Assembly (NCBI GenBank): GCA_017613485.1
Contig: JAGADS010000070.1
Location: 1 to 8,565, forward strand
Origin: Treponema sp.
Lineage (GTDB): Bacteria > Spirochaetota > Spirochaetia > Treponematales > Treponemataceae
Length of the DNA stretch: 8,565 bases
Direction of reading: 5' to 3'
Shown: in pieces, positions 1 through 5,292 of the stretch
How positions within the stretch are numbered: position 1 is the first letter of the stretch
How the letters are laid out: every line of letters starts with the position of its first letter
Made by a program: the position numbers and the translations under genes
Notes under the pieces: generated by a model
Told to the model about the DNA's origin: nothing
Seen by the model: the letters and a program-made list of their open reading frames with translations, nothing else
Databases searched by the model: none

Positions 1-753
1 GCTAAGCTCCATGTCAACCTGTGTGAATTCCGGCTGGCGGTCTCCACGGGCATCCTCGTCACGGTAGCATCGTGCAATCTGGAAATACTTGTCGAATCCG
101 GACACCATCAAAAGCTGCTTGTAAAGCTGAGGGCTCTGCGGAAGCGAATAGAATTTTCCCGGATGAACACGGCTTGGAACAAGATAGTCACGTGCTCCTT
201 CCGGTGTTGATTTTATGAATGTAGGCGTCTCAATCTCAAGGAATCCCTGACCTGTAAGGTACTCGCGGATGGCAAATGCAACCTGGCTCCTAAGAATGAT
301 GTGATGCTGCATAGGCTCACGGCGCAAGTCAAGATAGCGGTATTTTAAGCGGAGATCCTCATTAGGAAGAACAATGCTTCCGTCCTTCTGGCGCACCTCG
401 TCAATTGCAAACGGAAGAGGCTCAGAGGTCGTGAAGATTTCTATTTCATCAGCCTCAACCTCAATTTCTCCGGTTGCCATATCAGGGTTAACGTCTTTCT
501 CTGAACGTGCACGGACAGTTCCGCTTACTGCAATACAGAATTCACTCTTGAGCGAACCAGCCGTTTTCTTTACGTCATCGCCGGCATTGTCTCCCACAAG
601 AATCTGGGTAATGCCATAGCGGTCCCTTAGCTGAATAAAAAACAGTCCACCCAAGTCACGAGTCCGGTGAACCCAACCATTCAAAACAACCTTTTTGCCG
701 ACATCAGCGGCACGTAAATCACCACAAGTAACGGTTCTCTTAGTATTTTCCAT
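1..753 (-). CDS. aspS: Aspartyl-tRNA synthetase, N-terminal 251 residues (partial, runs off the window)
   Basis: Charges tRNA-Asp with aspartate in the cytoplasm, using ATP. The minus strand reads open from ATG at 753 to base 1, giving 251 codons of a bacterial-type enzyme usually near 590 residues, so the C-terminal half is outside. Residues 1-110 are the OB-fold anticodon-binding domain ([12 protein letters not shown] near 25-36). [11 protein letters not shown] (135-145), [13 protein letters not shown] (183-195), the substrate-pocket segment QSPQLYKQ (206-213) and class II motif 2 ([18 protein letters not shown], 228-245) follow. All align readily with E. coli AspRS from memory. Leu34 sits where E. 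coli has Leu30, which family knowledge links to discriminating (tRNA-Asp-only) enzymes. The start is fixed because no other start codon precedes the conserved region. No Shine-Dalgarno is visible upstream. It lies 51 bp behind an acyltransferase gene on the same strand and may be co-transcribed or have its own promoter. Confidence 0.97.
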   Translation of the reverse strand, partial: MENTKRTVTCGDLRAADVGKKVVLNGWVHRTRDLGGLFFIQLRDRYGITQILVGDNAGDDVKKTAGSLKSEFCIAVSGTVRARSEKDVNPDMATGEIEVEADEIEIFTTSEPLPFAIDEVRQKDGSIVLPNEDLRLKYRYLDLRREPMQHHIILRSQVAFAIREYLTGQGFLEIETPTFIKSTPEGARDYLVPSRVHPGKFYSLPQSPQLYKQLLMVSGFDKYFQIARCYRDEDARGDRQPEFTQVDMELS

Positions 754-760
754 GAGTGTG

Positions 761-789
761 ATTTTACTACAATGCAGGTTTTTACACAA
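761..789 (-). promoter_or_regulatory. Candidate aspS promoter giving a near-leaderless transcript
   Basis: On the minus strand, TTGTGT (789-784) and TAAAAT (766-761) are separated by 17 bp. The -10 box matches the sigma70 consensus at 5 of 6 positions; the -35 box only at 3 of 6. The -10 box ends 7 nt before the aspS ATG, so transcription would begin at or next to the start codon. The bases just before the ATG (CACACTC) contain no Shine-Dalgarno, which fits a leaderless mRNA. This is inference from motif spacing. Confidence 0.4.
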
Positions 790-804
790 GTACAGCGGAT
801 TTAT

Positions 805-1302
805 CTATAAGTACCATTTTTTCTCTTTGGCAGGAACACCGGTTGCAAGGACGTTAGACGGAACATTCTCAATGACAACAGCACCCGCCCCGATTACAGA
901 GCCTGCACCGATTTTTCCGCACAAAACCGTACAGCGCATTCCCATCCAGACACCGCTTCCCACATTGATTGAATGTAGCTCACAGTCCCCCGCACGATGC
1001 TCGTTTGTTCCCATCTGATGACTCTGGCAGTTGAATGAACATTCAGGTCCTATTTCTGTCTTGGCACCGATTTCTATTGATGTGTTTCCTATCGTATAAA
1101 AATGACAGTTGCGTCCGATCCATGCCTCATCTTCAATCTGCATGGCACCAGATCCATATATCCTGAACCCTGCGTTGACACGGGCCGTTTTCTTTACGCG
1201 TACACCCATAAGACGAAGGACAAAGCGCCTCCACGCAAAACATGACGATGGAAGAAAATCTCCCAGTCTATTGAACATGAACCTTCTAAAAGTCAACAAC
1301 AT
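805..1302 (-). CDS. Hexapeptide-repeat (left-handed beta-helix) acyltransferase, probably an O-acetyltransferase
   Basis: Probably transfers an acetyl or similar acyl group from acetyl-CoA to a sugar in the cytoplasm, as in the maltose/galactoside acetyltransferase and WcaF-like families. The 165-residue protein has a short basic, amphipathic N-terminus (1-33), then hexapeptide turns: IEDEAWIGRNCHFY (56-69), IEIGAKTEIGPECSF (76-90), INVGSGVWMGMRCTVL (112-127) and KIGAGSVIGAGAVVIENVPSN (from 130). It ends with the typical ATGVPAKEKK segment. His95 in the QSHQMG loop is the likely catalytic histidine. The ATG at 1302 follows AAGGAAG with acceptable spacing and lies 13 bp after the stop of the membrane protein gene, so translation is probably coupled. 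The operon context suggests acylation of an envelope glycan, but the acceptor is unknown. Confidence 0.88.
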   Translation of the reverse strand: MLLTFRRFMFNRLGDFLPSSCFAWRRFVLRLMGVRVKKTARVNAGFRIYGSGAMQIEDEAWIGRNCHFYTIGNTSIEIGAKTEIGPECSFNCQSHQMGTNEHRAGDCELHSINVGSGVWMGMRCTVLCGKIGAGSVIGAGAVVIENVPSNVLATGVPAKEKKWYL

Positions 1303-1315
1303 AATCCACTTCCTT

Positions 1316-2989
1316 TTATTTCTTTGTCTTTGGTTTCCTTATGTAATCCGGGCGCACTTCATGGGGATTGTACCAGTTGTTAAGAGCTTCCACAATAGAA
1401 GGCTCCTCCAGCAAAAGGTATTTCTGCCAATAATCCTCACGGATAAGGATATAGTCATAATTAATCTTGCGTATCATATCATCGGAATCTATTGGAAGGA
1501 CATCATTCGACCTAAGTACATTTCTTACGTGGCTTTCACTTGTACCATAGGCCAGCCTCCACAGCTTTTCAACAGGCACTTCAAAATTCGGAAGCCAGTT
1601 CAACGCATCCCTCAGGTTTTTCTCATAAGTGTAGACATGATTCAGCGGCTGATGTGCAATCAAAAGCGAGTCATCATCCAGCTCAATGTCATGAATAACC
1701 TCCTCATAATATCTATACGGAGGATCTGATTCAGGATTATAAAAATCTGGAGTAAAGTTGTAGACTGCATAATACAATGGACAGCATATCAGGGCTATGA
1801 AAAATGAAACAATCGTTCTCAAACGGGAATAAAGAATGGAGTATTTTTTCTTTTCACCGGTTTTTCTTCCGCCATCATAGCTTGAAACACCGTCATTATC
1901 CTCTGCATGATAACGTAAGATTGCCGGATCACGTCCGGCAATGACAGTGGCATCATGTCCGGCAATGACAGTGTCTTCTTTACAAACAATGGCATATACA
2001 AAATAAATCTCGAGGGGGATGCACAGGGGAATGGCATTCATCCACAGGCGGAGGCCCATGTCACTGTCCAGATTTAAGAACGGAAAAAATATTGCAGGAA
2101 CCAAAAGCACAAGGAAACGTCCGGGTCTTTTCTTTACAAGCATGACGATTGAAAGAATATAAAGCAACACCGCAGAAAGCGACATCTCCAAGGCACCCCA
2201 ACCAAGACTCTTTTTTAAAGCTGCATTAAAGTACGGAAGACTTGGCAGACTGAATGCATTTGCAAAGCGCGGACTGTGCAGGCGGAAGAATCTGTATGCG
2301 GGAATCAGGGCAACAAGAAAAACAACAATGGCGGTAAGCTTAACAGCAAGAAGTATGGAAGGATTATCTTTGACAAGCCGGATCAAAACTGGAAGAGCAA
2401 ACACAATGGTCACAAGGCATGCAAACACAAGCGTAATCTTATGGCTCAAGGCAGACAGGACAAAGAAAATCAGAGCACCTGAATACAAAGCGATTTTTCC
2501 CGGAATTGACTTCGGATGTTTTTTTATGGCAAGCACCAGGAGGGCAACATAGAAAAGCAGAAACATTACGCCAGTCTGATTGTTGATGTAGTTGACTCCC
2601 ATTTGAGTGATTGTAGGAGAAGCGGCGGAAAGAAGAAAACCAATAAATGATGGATTATGTTTCGCGGTTACAAAACCCAGAAGCAGGAAAATTGCAAGCG
2701 AAATACCGGCAGAAGAAATTGCAGACCAAAGCTTTACACCCGTTATCGGATCCCCGGTAAAATAGGAGCACAGGCCACAAAGATAGTATCCGCACTGTGA
2801 ACTTGGATTTTCAAGATGACCTGTCTGTACAAGTGACTTTGCCTGCAATGCATAAAAGTAACCGTCAAGTCCGTTGGGCTCATATGATTTCTGAAGCATA
2901 TTGTATCTTGTGAGAACCAGATGAACGCAAACTACCAGAACTCCCAGAAAGACTCCAACAGAAAATTTCTTATCCCATGACACTTCCAT
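1316..2989 (-). CDS. Polytopic membrane protein resembling GT-C glycosyltransferases (start revised to 2989)
   Basis: Probably transfers a sugar from a lipid carrier at the outer face of the inner membrane; this rests on architecture, not a recognised family. From ATG at 2989 it has 557 residues. TM1 (about 10-27) is followed by a loop with Asp42 in GLDGYFYALQAKSL, the place and style of the catalytic Asp of GT-C enzymes. Further hydrophobic segments lie near 92-108, 113-127, 139-154, 167-181, 184-204, 212-230, 268-284, 291-305, 318-336 and 391-410. A soluble C-terminal domain (411-557) is rich in Tyr, Asp and Glu and would be periplasmic. An upstream in-frame ATG at 3028 exists, but 2989 is preferred because a perfect GGAGG lies 6 nt before it. 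The start overlaps vanW by 20 bp. A repeat-derived insertion occupies about residues 341-366, in the Lys/Arg-rich, presumably cytoplasmic loop between the last two TM segments. Confidence 0.75.
   Translation of the reverse strand: MEVSWDKKFSVGVFLGVLVVCVHLVLTRYNMLQKSYEPNGLDGYFYALQAKSLVQTGHLENPSSQCGYYLCGLCSYFTGDPITGVKLWSAISSAGISLAIFLLLGFVTAKHNPSFIGFLLSAASPTITQMGVNYINNQTGVMFLLFYVALLVLAIKKHPKSIPGKIALYSGALIFFVLSALSHKITLVFACLVTIVFALPVLIRLVKDNPSILLAVKLTAIVVFLVALIPAYRFFRLHSPRFANAFSLPSLPYFNAALKKSLGWGALEMSLSAVLLYILSIVMLVKKRPGRFLVLLVPAIFFPFLNLDSDMGLRLWMNAIPLCIPLEIYFVYAIVCKEDTVIAGHDATVIAGRDPAILRYHAEDNDGVSSYDGGRKTGEKKKYSILYSRLRTIVSFFIALICCPLYYAVYNFTPDFYNPESDPPYRYYEEVIHDIELDDDSLLIAHQPLNHVYTYEKNLRDALNWLPNFEVPVEKLWRLAYGTSESHVRNVLRSNDVLPIDSDDMIRKINYDYILIREDYWQKYLLLEEPSIVEALNNWYNPHEVRPDYIRKPKTKK
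1892..1945 (-). repeat. 54-bp palindromic REP-like element inserted in frame in a coding sequence
   Basis: The element is bounded by inverted termini GTCATT (1892-1897) and AATGAC (1940-1945). It contains a perfect 9-bp inverted repeat, ATTGCCGGA (1920-1928) and TCCGGCAAT (1934-1942), around a 5-nt loop. It closely resembles the dispersed GTCATTGCCGGA..GATCCGGCAAT repeats I know from several bacterial genomes. On the minus strand it reads exactly 18 codons (VIAGRDPAILRYHAEDND, residues 349-366 of the membrane protein) without breaking the frame. Rickettsia palindromic elements are a known precedent for repeats inside genes. That it is mobile or multicopy in this genome is inference, because only one locus is visible. 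Confidence 0.7.
1928..1975 (-). repeat. Two tandem 24-bp units overlapping the palindromic element
   Basis: Positions 1928-1951 and 1952-1975 are identical at 22 of 24 bases (differences at 1932/1956 and 1950/1974). Together they encode the near-identical octapeptides TVIAGHDA and TVIAGRDP (residues 340-355 of the membrane protein). One unit belongs to the palindromic element and the other is a partial copy of its end. The 24-bp period keeps the reading frame. This looks like a slippage duplication, or a nested insertion of a second element that later lost its other half. Confidence 0.8.
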
Positions 2990-3854
2990 CTTTTTCCTCC
3001 TGATTTTTTTTCTCCAAAAGCGGCTCATACATCATAAGCGCATGATTCTCTGTGATGCATTCATCACACACAAGTTTTTTCTCTGACTCTGGTGTCCCTT
3101 TTACAAAATGTTTTCTCCAGATTGTGTTGTGCCTGACATAGACACCGCCTGCCTCGCTTGTTATCCAATGCTCCTTCTGATACACCTCGTAGAAATCAGG
3201 CACTGGATTTTTGCATCTCCATTGGCCATGCAATACTCCGTCATCAATCCAAAGCAAAAGGGCATATTCATCTCTTGTTTCATTTTTTATCATCAGGTCA
3301 CGGTAATTATACACGCATGTTGCCCCGCTTCCGAAAGGCTGTGTCCTGTTTGAGTCAGGAAAAACATCATAGCTGTGACGGTAACGCTCAACGACAGAAA
3401 GAGGTGTATGCAATGTCATCCAGTAAAGCAGGTTGGAAAGGGCACACAAGCCTCCTCCGATTGCAGCAACAGGTTTCCCATTTACAAGCATCATGCCTTT
3501 TTGATATCCCTTGCGTTCAGTTGGATTTCCGATCAAATACCAGTATGAGAACAGTTTTCCAGGTGCCACGACAATGCCGGATATTTTTTTTATTGCGATG
3601 GAAATATTGTTTGCTTTTCCCTCTTGAAGCTCCGTGTCGGTCTGCGAGAGATTCCTGTATAATGGAGTTGAATGACTTATGGCAACATAAGGAAACTCTC
3701 TGGTTATTTTTTCCTTGTCAAAATCCTGTGTCTTAAGCGAGGCAAAATATTTACGGTAACGTATCCAGACAAAATGCCGGATGAAACAGTAATATGCCTC
3801 ACCCAGCTTTACGCGTAAACGTGACCTCTTTTTCTGCGGAACAAAACGGTACAC
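2970..3854 (-). CDS. VanW family protein
   Basis: Member of the VanW family, first seen as an accessory gene in vanB-type clusters; its biochemical role is not established. The 294-residue protein carries the family core at about 95-183: VAPGKLFSYWYLIGNPTERKG (from 96), GMMLVNGKPVAAIGGGLCALSNLLYW (120-145), then VERYRHSYDVFPDSNR (155-170) with the conserved His160-Ser161, and PFGSGATCVYNY (173-184). There is no clear signal peptide; the N-terminus is basic and aromatic (21-37). The C-terminal 40 residues are charged and Cys-containing. The start is GTG at 3854, because an in-frame TAA lies directly upstream and no ATG is available; only 6 bp separate it from the lipoprotein stop and no good Shine-Dalgarno is seen, suggesting coupled translation. 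Its 3' end overlaps the next gene by 20 bp. With no vanHAX genes nearby, glycopeptide resistance should not be inferred. Confidence 0.88.
   Translation of the reverse strand: MYRFVPQKKRSRLRVKLGEAYYCFIRHFVWIRYRKYFASLKTQDFDKEKITREFPYVAISHSTPLYRNLSQTDTELQEGKANNISIAIKKISGIVVAPGKLFSYWYLIGNPTERKGYQKGMMLVNGKPVAAIGGGLCALSNLLYWMTLHTPLSVVERYRHSYDVFPDSNRTQPFGSGATCVYNYRDLMIKNETRDEYALLLWIDDGVLHGQWRCKNPVPDFYEVYQKEHWITSEAGGVYVRHNTIWRKHFVKGTPESEKKLVCDECITENHALMMYEPLLEKKNQEEKDGSVMG
2996..3000 (-). promoter_or_regulatory. Ribosome binding site that fixes the start of the GT-C-like gene
   Basis: The minus strand reads GGAGG, then 6 nt (AAAAAG), then ATG at 2989. The site lies inside the last codons of vanW. 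It argues against the upstream in-frame ATG at 3028, which would add 13 basic residues and has no comparable site. The resulting 20-bp overlap fits translational coupling. Confidence 0.8.
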
Positions 3855-3860
3855 TTAGAA

Positions 3861-5120
3861 TTACCAGCCGTCATCAAAACGCCAGTCAGAAACAAGGTCA
3901 TGTGAAACAACCTTATATGGAGAACCGTTCAGTATTATCGTGTCAGTTCCTGATATAGAAACAATCATTGCCGTGGTCGTATCTACATAGTCAATGCTTT
4001 CATGCTTTAAAATGCGGTAATTTCCAAGCTCATAGGACGTACGGTAATTATGCCAGATAATGCCGACAAGAACATATTTTGTCTTAGGAAGAGTCTCTGT
4101 ATTTTTGCCGAAATCATTTCCCGGCTCATTAAGGAAACTGTATCCATAGTCAGAATTAATCAAATCATTCAGGAAAGCTTCTTTTGTTGAGGTTTCAATA
4201 ATGTCCTGTGTTCCATAGTAAAAATCAAGGTCATTACCGTCCCCTCTGTAGATTGTAATCAAATCACGGTCATCCTCTCCAAAGAGGTATATGACGTCAT
4301 CACCCTTGAACAAATCCATGAACTGTTTCCTGAAAGAATCACCGCCTTTTTCCGAGAGCATCATCCTGGAATTCTCTTCCTGGAGTTCCTTTAGCTCATC
4401 CACATTCTTGAACGGAATCACATTGCCCTTGTACAGAAGCCTTATGTCATCAAGACATGTGTCGTCGTATTTCTCGCCTTTGTATACTTCCTGAATTTTT
4501 ATGGTAATGGTCTGTGCTGTCTGGGTAAGATCAAATTTGATTGACTGCCAGTCGGGTACACCGTCGTCAAGATAATAGACTTTCTGCTGAAAGTGATTTT
4601 TATTCTCCACACGATACTTGGAAGTCTCGCTGTCCCAGTCCTTAATCTCCATCTTGCTTGCGGTCTGTGTTAGAAGAATTGATTTTACGCGGTTGTTTTT
4701 CTCGTAATAATCCTTTGATGCAAAACCGTTTACAATCTGAATCTCGTCAAAGCTCACAGGCTCCTCGAATTCAATTGTAATGGACTCACCGATACCTGAG
4801 CCGTTTTCATCTGCCTCACACCATGTGCTGTCAAGATCACCGTCCAGAATGTTGATCGGGGGATAAAGATATTTTCCCTCAAACTGGGCCTCCACAAGCT
4901 CACTTGTTGCAACAACTGATTTAACACAAGCCTCATCAGTCTGTGCCATGAACCAGTCACCAAAGTCTTCTTCCGTGTCATTTGATGTTTGGGCCTGGGC
5001 AGAAGGGGTTGCGTTTCCTTCCGTCTTCTTTGCGGAACTGTCTTTTCCACTGCATGAGATAAAGCAAAGTGAAAGCAGGGATAAAAGCGCAAGAGATTTT
5101 ATGTATCGTGTAATTTTCAT
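3861..5120 (-). CDS. Surface or periplasmic lipoprotein with NADase-type glycan-binding (discoidin-like) domain
   Basis: Probably a glycan-binding lipoprotein anchored in the envelope. The 419-residue protein has a basic n-region, a hydrophobic stretch (9-22) and the lipobox FIS-Cys23. A Phe at -3 departs from the enterobacterial rule but is tolerated in spirochaetes. A Ser/Thr/Ala/Gln-rich linker (24-60) follows. Residues about 66-232 resemble the F5/8 type C-like domain annotated as NADase-type glycan-binding: ILDGDLDSTWCEADENG (91-107), SITIEFEEPVSFDEIQIVNG (from 113), NNRVKSILL (142-150), and a closing TCLDDIRLLYKG (221-232). The remainder (233-419), with an acidic GEDDRDLITIYRGDGNDLDFYYG stretch around 281-303, is not recognised. 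ATG at 5120 follows AGGAG with 5-nt spacing. It is the first gene of the four-gene minus-strand operon, so it may recognise the glycan made or decorated by the enzymes downstream. Confidence 0.85.
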   Translation of the reverse strand: MKITRYIKSLALLSLLSLCFISCSGKDSSAKKTEGNATPSAQAQTSNDTEEDFGDWFMAQTDEACVKSVVATSELVEAQFEGKYLYPPINILDGDLDSTWCEADENGSGIGESITIEFEEPVSFDEIQIVNGFASKDYYEKNNRVKSILLTQTASKMEIKDWDSETSKYRVENKNHFQQKVYYLDDGVPDWQSIKFDLTQTAQTITIKIQEVYKGEKYDDTCLDDIRLLYKGNVIPFKNVDELKELQEENSRMMLSEKGGDSFRKQFMDLFKGDDVIYLFGEDDRDLITIYRGDGNDLDFYYGTQDIIETSTKEAFLNDLINSDYGYSFLNEPGNDFGKNTETLPKTKYVLVGIIWHNYRTSYELGNYRILKHESIDYVDTTTAMIVSISGTDTIILNGSPYKVVSHDLVSDWRFDDGW

Positions 5121-5150
5121 TTTAACTCCTAAGAATCAGCGTATAGGCAC

Positions 5151-5179
5151 ATTATAATCAATAGATTCAATCAACTCAA
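5151..5179 (-). promoter_or_regulatory. Sigma70-type promoter of the lipoprotein-vanW-GT-C-acyltransferase operon
   Basis: The minus strand shows TTGAGT (5179-5174), a 17-bp spacer and a perfect TATAAT (5156-5151). Transcription would start near 5144, leaving a leader of about 24 nt that contains the AGGAG ribosome site at 5130-5126. The -10 box sits inside the palindrome ATTATAAT (5151-5158). Three copies of AATCAA (5156, 5169, 5194) lie in and upstream of the promoter. Confidence 0.7.
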
Positions 5180-5211
5180 GTGAAATAGAGAGCAATCAAT
5201 ATAAAAACTAT

Positions 5212-5240
5212 TGGACATAACTTTTGTATTCATGTATAGT
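5212..5240 (+). promoter_or_regulatory. Sigma70-type promoter of the solute-binding protein gene
   Basis: TGGACA (5212-5217) and TATAGT (5235-5240) are spaced by 17 bp, each matching consensus at 5 of 6 positions. Transcription would start near 5247, giving a leader of about 45 nt with AAGGAGA just before the ATG at 5293. It is divergent from the operon promoter, with the two -35 boxes about 32 bp apart, so one regulator could act on both. Confidence 0.6.
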
Positions 5241-5292
5241 TAATGGAGAAACTGAAATCAAGTAAACCCTAAATGTAATAAAGGAGATTTTT

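Noticed and set aside
543..606. GTCATCGCCGGCATTGTC in aspS, similar to the palindromic repeat downstream
   Set aside because: It encodes a normal variable segment of AspRS (DNAGDD) at a place where other AspRS sequences have equivalent residues; it lacks the 9-bp inverted repeat and the termini.
1109..1729. Long plus-strand open frame (206 codons) opposite the acyltransferase and membrane protein genes
   Set aside because: It spans the junction of two well-supported minus-strand genes, has no ribosome site and no recognisable protein features. It is an antisense shadow.
3158..3736. Plus-strand open frame of 192 codons opposite vanW
   Set aside because: It lies wholly inside a gene with clear family motifs on the other strand and has low-complexity, non-protein-like composition.
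2970..3854. VanW as part of a glycopeptide-resistance cluster
   Set aside because: No ligase, dehydrogenase, dipeptidase or two-component genes of a van cluster are present; VanW proteins occur widely without resistance.
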